From positions 177,534-241,533 of the forward strand of contig NZ_JALJRY010000016.1 in the NCBI RefSeq assembly GCF_024519455.1: a stretch of DNA of 64,000 nucleotides. The letters run 5' to 3'. The position numbers and the translations under genes were made by a program. This DNA is from Streptomyces sp. STR69 (GTDB lineage Bacteria; Actinomycetota; Actinomycetes; Streptomycetales; Streptomycetaceae). Positions 41,865 to 50,347 of the stretch are shown in pieces. The notes under the pieces were generated by a model, which saw nothing but the letters and a program-made list of their open reading frames with translations, did no database searches and had not been told where the DNA came from. Each line of letters starts with the position of its first letter. Position 1 is the stretch's first letter.

Positions 41865-43565
41865 TCACCGGGAGCGCGGCCGTGCCTGTGCTGGCTGTTG
41901 CGGGGCTGGGGCGGCTGCTGTCGGAACCGAAGCGCCGGTGTGCTGTGCGGTGGCGCTGCGGGCCTGTGCCGCACGGGCTCGGGCGCTGGGTGCCGGCCGT
42001 GCGCTGAGGCGTTGGATGCGCCAGGTCAGGACTCGTGCGGGAGAGTCGGCGTCGTCCAGGGCACGCTGGTCGGCGGCCTGTTGGAGGAGTTGCTGCGGAT
42101 CGTGGCCTGCCGCCTCGGCCTTGTCGAGGGCGGCGGTGAGGGCGCCGAAGGCGGGGTCTTCGACGACCTGCTCGGCATGGACGGGCACGGTCTGATGCAG
42201 GTGCCGAATGTGTTGGTCCACGGTCTTCTGGGGTGGTCGGCGTTGCGCGAGAGCGGCCAAGGGGGCGGCTGCGGCTTGACCATAGGCGGCTTTGAGGTGG
42301 AGCAGGGTCTGGTGGGCGGCTGCGACCTGCTGGTCGTGGTGGTGGAGTTGGTGCCAGCGGGCGGCGGCGATGACGACGAGGATCGCGGCGTCGAGAAACA
42401 TCGCCAGGACAGCGCCGTCTTTGGGGGCAGGTTCCCGGAGCATCGCGCGTACGGCGCCGCGCAGAGCCCGGGCGTGGTGATGTTCGGCGTGGATGCGGGA
42501 GCGAGTGGCGCGCTCGAACGAGGTTGCTGCCTCTCGGAGTTGGGGGCGTACGGCTTGGGGCGTGACAAGGAGAAGGGCGTCGAGAGTTTCACCGAAGGCG
42601 GCCAGGTGTGCTTGGGAGGCTTGGTCGTCGACCTGGTCAAGGTGGTGGGGGATGCATTCGGCTGCGGCGGTGGCCTGGTGCCAGGGGTTGGGCCTGCGCG
42701 TGCCCGACTGGCTGGTGGGCTGCGGCCCCATGCTCGCCAGGCGTTCTTGGATCTTGGGGAGGGACAGGTCCGGGGCGAGTTTGGAGCCGGAGTACCAGAT
42801 GGGGCCTTGGACGTCGTCCGCGACGGCGACCTTGTATCCCCGTACGTCGCCTGAGGGGAAGTGCACGACTTCGACGAGCACGCCGTCGATGTGGCCGAGC
42901 AGGTCGACGAACTCCTCGATGGTGGAGGCGGCGGCCACGGCGGTGCGGACGGTGGTGCGCAGGCGTTCGCGGGCGGTCTTGTCGTGGCCAGCGCGGCGGG
43001 CCTTCTCCTGTTCGGCGCGGGTGGGGCGCTTGGCGGCGGTGCGGTCACCGCGGGCAACTTGGAAGAGGCCGTATTCCTTCTCGATGGCGGCGAGTTCGCG
43101 GTCGGCGGTGAGGTAGTCGTTCCAGTGGCGGGCGGTGCGCAGGTCCGCGCGGACCCTAGTGGCGGCGATGTGGATGTGGTCGGGGGCGTGGCGGACGGCG
43201 ACCCACCGACAGCCGTCCGGATCTCCGTCGGGGGCGATGCCGGTGGCCGCGACGACCCGGCGGGCGATGTCGGCCCACTCCTCGTCGCTGAGGTGGCGGT
43301 CGGTCTCGGCTGCCCGGATCGAGCAGTGCCACGTGTGCTTCTCGGGGGCGTGGCCCAGTCGCCGGGCCTGTTTGACGTGCAGGTCGAGGTCGGCCACGAG
43401 GAGCTTTCGAGTGGCGTCGAAGTTGTCGGCGCGGCCGGGGTCGGGGGCGAAGCCGTCCCAGGAGGCGACCAGGTGGGGGTCGGTGTGGTCCTTGGCCTTC
43501 TTCGTGTCGAACAGGTACCGGATCAGACCGGCTGTGTCCTTGCCGCCGCTGATCTTCGCGATCAT
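41865..43565 (-). CDS. Relaxase/mobilization nuclease
   Basis: A 566-residue MobA-type relaxase from ATG 43565. N-terminal GGKDTAGLIRYLF and the histidine motif RHAPDHIHIAATRV (HxH) are the relaxase signatures; the following region includes ADRELAAIEKEYGLFQV. The C-terminal half is a long helical, Ala/Gln-rich tail. It nicks oriT and leads the strand into a conjugation pore supplied by another element. Its start overlaps the MobC-like stop by four bases. Confidence 0.85.
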   Translation of the reverse strand: MIAKISGGKDTAGLIRYLFDTKKAKDHTDPHLVASWDGFAPDPGRADNFDATRKLLVADLDLHVKQARRLGHAPEKHTWHCSIRAAETDRHLSDEEWADIARRVVAATGIAPDGDPDGCRWVAVRHAPDHIHIAATRVRADLRTARHWNDYLTADRELAAIEKEYGLFQVARGDRTAAKRPTRAEQEKARRAGHDKTARERLRTTVRTAVAAASTIEEFVDLLGHIDGVLVEVVHFPSGDVRGYKVAVADDVQGPIWYSGSKLAPDLSLPKIQERLASMGPQPTSQSGTRRPNPWHQATAAAECIPHHLDQVDDQASQAHLAAFGETLDALLLVTPQAVRPQLREAATSFERATRSRIHAEHHHARALRGAVRAMLREPAPKDGAVLAMFLDAAILVVIAAARWHQLHHHDQQVAAAHQTLLHLKAAYGQAAAAPLAALAQRRPPQKTVDQHIRHLHQTVPVHAEQVVEDPAFGALTAALDKAEAAGHDPQQLLQQAADQRALDDADSPARVLTWRIQRLSARPAPSARARAAQARSATAQHTGASVPTAAAPAPQQPAQARPRSR

Positions 43566-44224
43566 CGGGCGGCCCTTTGGGCGACGGCTTGGTTCGCGGC
43601 GGACGCGATGTGGAGGACGGTGGCGCCTACTGCGTCCAAGGTGGGTTCTACCTGGGCCAGCACGGCGTTGTCCCCAGGGTGTGGATGGCCGCCGGAGTGG
43701 AGCTTCTTGGCGATCTGGTTGATGTTGTGGCCGATCCTGGCGACCTCCCTGCGCAGGGAGGTCAGTTCGTCGATGTAGTCGTCCAGTGGGGTGCGCTGGC
43801 CGGGCAGAGCAAGGTCACCGTGGAGGTGGGCCATGACGACGGCGCCGACGTAGTGGGCGCCGGCGATGTTCAGGGACCGGGCCTTGGCGAGGATCGCGGT
43901 CTTCTCGTCGGCGCTGTAGCGCACGTCGACGCGCTCTTTGCGCTGGACGGGTTCGCGCTGACGGCGGCGGGCGACTCGGTGCAGTGCGGCGGCATCGGCT
44001 GCTCGTGTCAGTGGAAAGGCGGGGGTCTCGACGAGCTTGTCCTCCTCGGGCATCCCCTGGTGCCCGAGCCCCTCCGCCACCCCCGGGGCGGAGGGGCCCT
44101 CGTTGGACCGGCCCTTGGACGGTCCAACGGGATACCTTGCTGGCTGGGTGGCTGGGGTGGTGGTCATCCCCCGCTTGGGGGTGGGGAGTTCGCGGTGCTC
44201 GTCATGCATGCGGTTCGTCTCCAT
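43562..44224 (-). CDS. mobC: MobC-like relaxosome accessory protein
   Basis: Up to 220 residues from ATG 44224. The conserved part is the C-terminal half: KERVDVRYSADEKTAILAKA followed by TSLRREVARIGHNINQIAKK, a pattern typical of MobC/RHH relaxosome proteins that melt oriT. The first 60 residues are low-complexity and their DNA contains long inverted repeats (44069-44129), so the true start may be further in and oriT may lie here. Confidence 0.75.
   Translation of the reverse strand: METNRMHDEHRELPTPKRGMTTTPATQPARYPVGPSKGRSNEGPSAPGVAEGLGHQGMPEEDKLVETPAFPLTRAADAAALHRVARRRQREPVQRKERVDVRYSADEKTAILAKARSLNIAGAHYVGAVVMAHLHGDLALPGQRTPLDDYIDELTSLRREVARIGHNINQIAKKLHSGGHPHPGDNAVLAQVEPTLDAVGATVLHIASAANQAVAQRAAR
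44069..44129. repeat. Two long perfect inverted repeats, candidate oriT
   Basis: Stem 1: CCCCTCCGCC (44069-44078) with GGCGGAGGGG (44087-44096). Stem 2: CGTTGGACCG (44101-44110) with CGGTCCAACG (44120-44129). Paired perfect hairpins just upstream of the conserved part of mobC and the relaxase gene are typical of oriT regions. A smaller perfect palindrome GCCACAAGTGGC lies at 44306-44317. Confidence 0.45.
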
Positions 44225-44448
44225 GGAGTCGTGCGCGATGTGGGCCGTACTCGCCGCCGTGGAGCCGGGGTCGGGGACGGCCGAGTTGGAGTTGGCTCTG
44301 CGAAGGCCACAAGTGGCGGACTCGGGGATTGGCGTGGTTCAGGTGAAGCGCCGCAGTGCTGGGGCACGGGCCGCCGGCGACGCTCGGATGGCTGTGCCAT
44401 GCGTCGGCGGAACGTGATCCGTCCGAGCCTGACGTTCTGCCGTGGCGG

Positions 44449-45345
44449 TCATGCGGCGACGGCGTTCTCGGCGGCGTTCAGTTCCGCCTTGACGGTGTTG
44501 GCGGCCTTCTGAGCGTCGTCCTTGTTGATCGTGTAGCCCTTGGCGCGGACCGCCTTCTCCAAGGCGGGGCGGGGGACTTGGCCGGTTTCGGCGCCCATGG
44601 CGCGGGCAATGGCCAGCAGTTCCTCTTCGGGGACGGTGCGTTTGCGCTGGCCCGTCTTGGGCGCCTTCTTTGCGGTCGGCGTCATGACCGTGGCGGGCTT
44701 CGCCTCGGGGGTGGGTGTGTTGTTCGCCTTGGCGGGCGGGGTGCTGTTGGCGGCGGCCTGCTCGTGGCGGATCTGGTGGTCCGGCCTTGGCATGGCGGAT
44801 TTGGCGGGTGGCGTGGCGGGGCGCGCCTCCGCCATGGCGCCGTTGCCGCCGAGATGACGGTTCATGACGAGGTAGAGGTGAACGGCGCCGGCGAGGGCAA
44901 GTGGGGCAATGCCCGACAGGGCGCCGACCGTCACGTTGTTGAGCTGGAGGCGGGTCCCTTCGTTGAGGCCGACGGCGTGTACGACGTTGGCCCCGATGCT
45001 GGTGAGGGTAGCCGCGCCGACGAGCGTCCACACGTACAGGCGGGAGCGCAGCGGGGCGGTGCGCAGGATGAGCAGGGCGACGATGCCGATGGCGATGAAG
45101 CCGTCGATCACGAGGGGGAAGAGGTAGGTGAGAAGCCCGCGCACGTGGCTGGCGATGGCCATTTGGCGCAGGGCGTCGTAGGAGAGAGCGAAGGCGACGG
45201 CGCCGAGCAGGGCGATGCCGATGCGTATGGAGGTGCTTCCGGGCGCGGGGTTCGGGGCCGGGGGCATGTGGGCGGGTACTCCAAGGGTGTTGCGGTGGGA
45301 CTGGGGAGCCGGTGCGTTCACGGCGTTCACGAGGGGGGCGTACAC
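44449..45345 (-). CDS. DUF2637 membrane protein (SpdB-like)
   Basis: A 298-residue protein from GTG 45345, preceded by AAGGGGG. Four hydrophobic segments (IGIALLGAVAFALSYDALRQ, YLFPLVIDGFIAIGIVALLI, LYVWTLVGAATLTSIGANVV, IAPLALAGAVHLYLVMN) match DUF2637. A long Pro/Lys-rich linker leads to a C-terminal helix-turn-helix-like domain (EEELLAIARAMGAETGQVPR). The ribosome site is buried in a strong hairpin (45345-45374). It is related to the spd-type gene at 18695 but longer. Confidence 0.75.
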   Translation of the reverse strand: MYAPLVNAVNAPAPQSHRNTLGVPAHMPPAPNPAPGSTSIRIGIALLGAVAFALSYDALRQMAIASHVRGLLTYLFPLVIDGFIAIGIVALLILRTAPLRSRLYVWTLVGAATLTSIGANVVHAVGLNEGTRLQLNNVTVGALSGIAPLALAGAVHLYLVMNRHLGGNGAMAEARPATPPAKSAMPRPDHQIRHEQAAANSTPPAKANNTPTPEAKPATVMTPTAKKAPKTGQRKRTVPEEELLAIARAMGAETGQVPRPALEKAVRAKGYTINKDDAQKAANTVKAELNAAENAVAA

Positions 45346-45514
45346 GCGAGCCCCCTTCTAAAGGGGGGCTCGCGCGTGAACGCTGAGCCGCGTGTACGGC
45401 GTGTGTGGTTGCGTGAACGTCTGACCAGCGGATTCGCGGTGAGCGTGTACGCGTGAGCCGTGGCGTGGGCCCGGTTGCGGGGGAGGGGCGCGTGTACGCC
45501 CTCGTGTACGGTCC
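45312..45514. repeat. Nine GTGWACG iteron-like repeats, candidate replication origin
   Basis: The 7-mer GTGTACG or GTGAACG occurs nine times in 200 bases: three on the minus strand (within 45314-45345) and six on the plus strand (starting at 45376, 45392, 45413, 45445, 45492, 45504). They lie between the DUF2637 gene and the DnaB-like helicase gene. Iterons next to a replication protein gene usually mark an origin. Confidence 0.5.
45345..45374. promoter_or_regulatory. Hairpin enclosing the ribosome site of the DUF2637 gene
   Basis: Thirteen-base arms starting CGCGAGCCCCC and ending GGGGGGCTCGCG with a 4-base loop; one mismatch. On the minus strand the 3' arm contains AAGGGGG and ends on the first base of the GTG start codon. 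Folding would block translation initiation. Confidence 0.55.
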
Positions 45515-45533
45515 GGGCGCCTGACGTGTGGGG

Positions 45534-47072
45534 TTAGGAGACGGCGCCGATGTGGCGGGCCGAGGCGCGGTAGCGGGCCTGCTGGCCGCCTCCGGTGCCG
45601 CCTGCGGTTCCTTCGGCCTTGGCTGCGAGTCCGGCTTTGACAAGGCGGTCCAGGGTGCGCCTGGCTTTCTCGGTGGCGGCGCGGTCGGGGTTGTTCTCGC
45701 CGCACTGGATGGTGGCGAGTTCGCGGACGGTCAGCCCGTCGGGGCGCTTGCGCAGGATCTCGACCGGATCCAGGGCGGGATCGACCGTGGTGGTGCCGCG
45801 TTCGTGGTCGTGGATGACCTGGAGGGGACCGATCTCGCCGGTCGGGCACTTGAGGTGGTGCACGGTAACCGCGAGATCGCCGGCCTCTCCGGAGATGAAC
45901 AGCACGCTGCCCGCGCCGGAGGTGATCCACGTCGAGCCGTAGACGCGGTCGAGTGCCGGTCGCTGGGCGCGGGGAGTGCCCTCGGCGGCCTTGCGCTGGT
46001 GGTGCAGTTCCATGACCTCGACGCCGTTGCGGATGGCTCGCTGGCGCGCGTTGTTGTACGCGCTGGCCAGAGCGTCGTCCACCAGGGTGCTCACTCCGTC
46101 CTTGAGGCTGTCGATCACGATGGTGTCGGCCTGGTGGGCGGCGGCGAGGTCTGCAAGGAGGTCGGGCTCCTTGTCGAGGGTGGCGGGCAATGGGCCCTGC
46201 CAGACGACTAGCCCGTCGCGCATGCGCTGCTCGTGCTCGGGCTCGACGCGTCGGGCCAGGGCGCGGGCGATCTGCTGGGGCCGGTCCATGGCCAGGTACA
46301 GCACGCGTTTGCCCGGCGCGACCGGCATGTCCAGGACTCGGTCGGCCAGTCCGAGGCGGCCGATGATCACCTGGTGGGCCAGGGTGGTCTTGCCGACACC
46401 CGGTGCTCCGACGATCATCAGGCTCTCGCCCGAGGCCCAGGCCGTCTGCGCGCGGGTTCCCCACAGGGGTTCCTTGTCGGCGCCGGTCTCGGTGACGAAC
46501 CACCACCCGTCGACGATGTAGCGGGAGAGCCGACCCTGGCCCGAGGCAAGGGCCCGCTCGCGCTCGGCGCGGACCTCCGCCTCGGCCTCGCTGCGGATCA
46601 GGTCGGGGTCGGCGCCCGGCTCCATGGTGCGCTGCACGGTACGTATGCCGGAGGCGCGCAGACGGCGCAGGTCGGACATCTTCCGCACGATGCCCGCGTA
46701 GTGGACGGCGTGACTGACCGCGGGTGCGGCGCCGGCTAGCTGATGGACGTACACCGTGCCGCCGACCCGCTCCAGATCATCCTGCGCGCGCAGCCGATCG
46801 CAGAGGACGACAGGGTCGGTCGGCTTGCCCTCGCTGCGCAGGGCGAGGATCGCACGCCAGACCGTCTCGTGGGCCGGGCGGTAGAAGTCGGGCCCGTCGA
46901 GCAGGTTGCGCACGGTGTCGACCATGGCCGCGTCGTGCATGCAGGCGCCCAGCACGGCGGCTTCGGCGGCCGCATCGTGTGGCGGTATCGCGGTGATGTC
47001 GGCGGGCGAGGGCAGGTGGCCGTTCCCGGTGAGGTGTGGCGCGTTCGGCCGGGGGTCGTCCATACTGGACAC
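45534..47072 (-). CDS. DnaB-like replicative helicase
   Basis: A 512-residue protein. GTG 47072 is preferred (GAGGAG just upstream; ATG 47063 is in frame). The N-terminal DnaB-N domain is AAAEAAVLGACMHDAAMVDT with FYRPAHETVWRAILAL. The RecA-like motor has Walker A VGAPGVGKTTLAHQV near residue 230 and Walker B ADTIVIDSLKDGVSTL. A C-terminal winged-helix segment (KRPDGLTVRELATIQCGENN) follows. It is the likely replication protein of the mobilizable element. Its leader shares a 47-base sequence with the xis leader. Confidence 0.8.
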   Translation of the reverse strand: MSSMDDPRPNAPHLTGNGHLPSPADITAIPPHDAAAEAAVLGACMHDAAMVDTVRNLLDGPDFYRPAHETVWRAILALRSEGKPTDPVVLCDRLRAQDDLERVGGTVYVHQLAGAAPAVSHAVHYAGIVRKMSDLRRLRASGIRTVQRTMEPGADPDLIRSEAEAEVRAERERALASGQGRLSRYIVDGWWFVTETGADKEPLWGTRAQTAWASGESLMIVGAPGVGKTTLAHQVIIGRLGLADRVLDMPVAPGKRVLYLAMDRPQQIARALARRVEPEHEQRMRDGLVVWQGPLPATLDKEPDLLADLAAAHQADTIVIDSLKDGVSTLVDDALASAYNNARQRAIRNGVEVMELHHQRKAAEGTPRAQRPALDRVYGSTWITSGAGSVLFISGEAGDLAVTVHHLKCPTGEIGPLQVIHDHERGTTTVDPALDPVEILRKRPDGLTVRELATIQCGENNPDRAATEKARRTLDRLVKAGLAAKAEGTAGGTGGGQQARYRASARHIGAVS

Positions 47073-47098
47073 TGAGCTCCTCAGCTCGCGGGCCATAC

Positions 47099-47146
47099 GG
47101 GACGGCGAATCCCAGGCCACGCGGGTCAATCGTTCAGGGATGGGCG
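47099..47146 (-). promoter_or_regulatory. Leader element, copy 1 (upstream of helicase gene)
   Basis: This 48-base stretch is repeated in inverted orientation at 47945-47990 with about 40 matching positions. Shared blocks are GGGACGGCGAATCCC and TCGTTCAGGGATGGGCG. Read in the direction of transcription, both copies sit just upstream of a gene start (helicase on the minus strand, xis on the plus strand), so this is a duplicated promoter/operator module. Confidence 0.6.
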
Positions 47147-47167
47147 GTTAGGAGAGTTCGAGCGTGG

Positions 47168-47199
47168 CCCCCGGTGTTCGTAGCACCGGGGGTTTTTTT
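47168..47199 (+). terminator. Rho-independent terminator or attenuator
   Basis: CCCCCGGTG / CACCGGGGG stem with a 7-base loop followed by seven T residues on the plus strand. No plus-strand gene ends here. It could stop readthrough, or end a short leader RNA started around 47100, before the XRE gene at 47341. Confidence 0.7.
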
Positions 47200-47340
47200 G
47201 CGTTCACCCCCGTACGGGGGCGGACGACACACAGTACCTGACGTCTTCGGCATTGCAACGGTTGCATTCGTCTCCGCAATGGTGTTTCCTTGTCACCATC
47301 GCCCCGGATGTGCTCTGGGCCCTGTGGAGGAGGTGGAGTG

Positions 47341-47886
47341 GTGAGCAGCGACGAAGGCGCGGCCCGTGCCGGCCCGGACCGGCCGTTGCCGGAGGACTAC
47401 GTCGCCGAACGCGTCAAGCTCGAACGCGAGGCGCGGGGGTGGAGCACGGTCGCACTCGCCGAGCGGATGGCCGAGGCCGGCCATCCGGTCAACCAGGCGG
47501 CCATCTGGCGCATCGAGAGCGGCAAGCCCCGCCGGCGGGTCAACCTCGACGAGGCGCTCGGCTTCTGCAAGGTCTTCGACCTCGACCTCGACGAACTGAC
47601 CACCCCACCCGGCCAGCTCGCCAATCCGCTGGTCCGCCGTCTGGTCGGCGAGTACGTCTCCAGATGGAAGGAGTGGCGCGCCCTGGGCAAGGACATGCGC
47701 CGGATCCAGGACGAGCTCAAGGCGTACACGGACGCCAACCCGAACCAGGAGGACATGGTCAAGGCTCTGCTGACGCACGAGCTGACCGTCGCTTCCAACG
47801 GTGAGTTCCACCACCATCTCGGAGCCCCGAGCAGGCTCCGCAGCTTCCTCGGCGACCGCATGGACGCGCCGCCCGAACAGAGCTGA
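47341..47886 (+). CDS. XRE-family regulator of the mobilizable element
   Basis: A 181-residue protein from GTG 47341 (an adjacent GTG at 47338 is possible), with GGAGGAGG upstream. The helix-turn-helix is VKLEREARGWSTVALAERM ... PVNQAAIWRIESGKPRRRV. A helical tail (RWKEWRALGKDMRRIQDELK) follows. It lies between two copies of a shared leader sequence belonging to the helicase and xis-int operons, so it is the obvious candidate regulator of both. Confidence 0.75.
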   Translation: MSSDEGAARAGPDRPLPEDYVAERVKLEREARGWSTVALAERMAEAGHPVNQAAIWRIESGKPRRRVNLDEALGFCKVFDLDLDELTTPPGQLANPLVRRLVGEYVSRWKEWRALGKDMRRIQDELKAYTDANPNQEDMVKALLTHELTVASNGEFHHHLGAPSRLRSFLGDRMDAPPEQS

Positions 47887-47944
47887 ACTCGTGCACCGCG
47901 CTGCTACGAACGGCGTGGTACCGCGACACCCGCTCACCCCTTTA

Positions 47945-47990
47945 CGCCCATCCCTGAACGACTGACCGGCAGCCCGGGATTCGCCGTCCC
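47945..47990 (+). promoter_or_regulatory. Leader element, copy 2 (upstream of xis)
   Basis: Inverted counterpart of 47099-47146, ending 26 bases before the xis start. Conserved blocks CGCCCATCCCTGAACGA and GGGATTCGCCGTCCC. Presumably the same regulator binds both copies. Confidence 0.6.
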
Positions 47991-48016
47991 GCGGCTCGCC
48001 AGAAGAGGACTCTCCC

Positions 48017-48316
48017 TTGCGCCGAGACGACCTGCCGCTTGCCCAGATAGCCCGACTCCTGGACATCCCCGAGGACGCCCTGCGCTCCCTGATGGCCGAC
48101 CGTGGCTCCGCCGGAGGCGACCCCACCCTCGTCGGCCTCACCGTCGCCGAGGCGGCCCGCCGCATCGGTATCAGCCGTACCAAGATGTACGAGTACATCT
48201 CCTCCGGCGAGATCCCCTCCGCGAAGGTCGGCCGCCTGCGCCGCGTTCCCGCCGAGGCGGTGAACGAGTTCCTCCTACGCCGCCTCGGTCGTGGCGACCT
48301 CGGCATCGCGGCCTGA
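48017..48316 (+). CDS. xis: Excisionase
   Basis: A 99-residue protein from TTG 48017 with AAGAGGA upstream. The second half is an AlpA/MerR-type excisionase domain: LTVAEAARRIGISRTKMYEY then SAKVGRLRRVPAEAVNEF. It has an extra N-terminal helical segment (LAQIARLLDIPEDALRSLM) resembling another small helix-turn-helix. It is 10 bases upstream of the integrase gene. Confidence 0.85.
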   Translation: MRRDDLPLAQIARLLDIPEDALRSLMADRGSAGGDPTLVGLTVAEAARRIGISRTKMYEYISSGEIPSAKVGRLRRVPAEAVNEFLLRRLGRGDLGIAA

Positions 48317-48326
48317 GGGGGCGGAC

Positions 48327-50066
48327 ATGACCACCTCCCGCCAGCCCAACGGGGCTTCCACCATCTACTTCGGCAAGGACGGCCGCTGGCACGGCCGTGT
48401 CACCGTCGGTGTCAAGGACGACGGCACCCCCGATCGTCGTCACGTGGGACGCAAGACGCGCGCCGAGGTCACCAGGGCCGTACGCGAACTGGAGAAGCTG
48501 CGCGACTCCGGTGGCGTCCGCAAGGCCGGTCAGACCTGGACGGTCAAGGACTGGCTGACCCACTGGGTCGAGAGCATCGCCGCGCCGAGCGTCTCCGAGA
48601 ACACCATCGACGGCTATCGGGTCGCGGTCTACCACCACCTCATCCCCGGACTTGGCGCCCACCGACTGGAGAAGCTGGAGCCGGAGCACCTGGAGCGCCT
48701 CTACAAGAAGATGCAGGCGAACGGCAGTTCAGCCGGTACGGCCCATCAGGCTCACCGCACCGTCCGTACGGCGCTCAACGAAGCCAAGCGGCGACGCCAC
48801 CTCACCCTCAACCCGGCCACGATCGCCAAGGCTCCCAAGCTGGAAGAGGAGGAGGTGGAGCCGTACTCCCTGGAGGAGGTCCAGCGCCTGCTCCTCGAAG
48901 CGGGCAAGCACCGCAACACCGCCCGCTGGGTCATCGCACTCGCGCTCGGCCTGCGCCAGGGCGAGGTCCTCGGCCTCCAATGGACGGACGTCGATACGGA
49001 GACGGGCGTGATCCGCGTACGCCGTGGCCGCCTGCGACCCCGCTACAAGCACGGCTGCGGCGACAAGTGCGGACGCAAGCCCGGCTACTGCCCGAAGAAG
49101 ATCAGCATCCGGCGCGAGACGAAGGACACCAAGTCCCGCGCGGGCAAGCGCCCCATCGGCGTGCCCGACGAGCTGATCAAGCTGCTGCGGCTGCACAAGC
49201 AGGAGCAGGACCGTGAGCGGGTTCTCGCCCGTGATCTGTGGGTGGAGAAGGGGTACGTGTTCACCTCGCCGACCGGCGAGCCGCTCAACCCCAACACCGA
49301 CTTCCACAGGTGGAAGGACCTGTTGAAGGCGGCGGACGTCCGCGACGGTCGCTTGCACGACGCCCGCCACACCGCCGCGACGGTCCTGCTGATCCTCGGT
49401 GTCCCCGACACGGTCGTCGACACCATCATGGGGTGGGAACCCGGCAAGTCCGCGAGGATGCGCCGCCGCTACCAGCATGTCACGGGCCCTGTCCTGCAGC
49501 AGACGGCCGCCAAGATCGGCGGACTGCTCTGGGGAACCCCGCCCCCGAACTCCCTACCCAGCCCGAGCGAGAACCCCGTCTCGGTCGGCCGGACGGTCTA
49601 CGTGGCTCTCCTGGGCGAACGCCGCGTTCCCTTCCTACACCGCGAGCACGCCGAGGCTGTGGTCGCCCGATGGGACGCCAACCGGCCCGACCGCTCCGCC
49701 GAGGTCGAGGAGTGGGACCGGCGGAAGTGGGAGAGCAACGGGCTGGCCGACGTGCGGGCCATCCGCGAGCGGATGCCCGACCACAGGATCGTCTTCCATG
49801 CCCGTGCCCTCTTCGCACCTGGCGGCGAGAGGCTGAACGTGGGCGTATCCGAGCAGTGGTCGGAGTCGGCGTGGGAGTTCGAGACCGACCTCTACACGGA
49901 CCTGGCGGTTCGATGGCACACCACACGTCGCCCCGGCCAGGAGGTCGAGGCGCAGGTACGCGGCACTGACAAGGCTGCTGTCTCGGATGCCTTCGCCGAG
50001 GCGTGTGCACAGGCTGTGGACCGCGCGAGGAATCCAGTCAAGTACGGGGATTCCGACTACTGGTAA
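48327..50066 (+). CDS. int: Tyrosine integrase with C-terminal extension
   Basis: A 579-residue protein. The start is ATG 48327, with GAGGGGG upstream. The first 400 residues are a normal relative of the element B integrase: NGASTIYFGKDGRWHGRVTV, catalytic R in LALGLRQGEVLGL, Cys-rich loop HGCGDKCGRKPGYCPKK, HDARHTAA and tyrosine in RRRYQHV. About 180 further residues follow (from GRTVYVALLGERRVPFLHRE to VKYGDSDYW), absent from its relative and unrecognised. A strong terminator follows the stop. No tRNA-like att core is visible after it, so the site is unknown. Confidence 0.85.
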   Translation: MTTSRQPNGASTIYFGKDGRWHGRVTVGVKDDGTPDRRHVGRKTRAEVTRAVRELEKLRDSGGVRKAGQTWTVKDWLTHWVESIAAPSVSENTIDGYRVAVYHHLIPGLGAHRLEKLEPEHLERLYKKMQANGSSAGTAHQAHRTVRTALNEAKRRRHLTLNPATIAKAPKLEEEEVEPYSLEEVQRLLLEAGKHRNTARWVIALALGLRQGEVLGLQWTDVDTETGVIRVRRGRLRPRYKHGCGDKCGRKPGYCPKKISIRRETKDTKSRAGKRPIGVPDELIKLLRLHKQEQDRERVLARDLWVEKGYVFTSPTGEPLNPNTDFHRWKDLLKAADVRDGRLHDARHTAATVLLILGVPDTVVDTIMGWEPGKSARMRRRYQHVTGPVLQQTAAKIGGLLWGTPPPNSLPSPSENPVSVGRTVYVALLGERRVPFLHREHAEAVVARWDANRPDRSAEVEEWDRRKWESNGLADVRAIRERMPDHRIVFHARALFAPGGERLNVGVSEQWSESAWEFETDLYTDLAVRWHTTRRPGQEVEAQVRGTDKAAVSDAFAEACAQAVDRARNPVKYGDSDYW

Positions 50067-50074
50067 TCGACGAC

Positions 50075-50110
50075 GGCGGCGGCCCTCACTGATCGGTGAG
50101 GGCCGTCGCC
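50075..50110. terminator. Terminator after the second integrase gene
   Basis: GGCGGCGGCCCTCAC pairs with GTGAGGGCCGTCGCC (one mismatch) around a 6-base loop, 9 bases after the integrase stop. It lacks a T-tract but is long and GC-rich, as usual in streptomycetes. Confidence 0.65.
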
Positions 50111-50347
50111 ATGTCTGTCAACTCCTAGAGCGCACCAAGCGGCTGGACCGGCGGGCGTAGCCCGGCCGACGAGCGGTCGACGGCTTCCAGCCGTCCCCAA
50201 CGGCGGTTTCACTCCGACACGAGGATCGACGTCACCACGGCATCCACCCGCTCGCCCGCCCGCCCGGAGCAGTGCTTCGCGCGGTACGCCTTCCGGGATG
50301 AACCCCCTGTCGCCGTCCACACGGGACCTGTGCGGTTCCCGGCTTCC

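Noticed and set aside
45348..45374. Terminator at the hairpin before the DUF2637 gene
   Set aside because: There is no T-tract, no gene ends there on either strand, and the stem contains the ribosome site of the next gene, so a translational control element is more likely.
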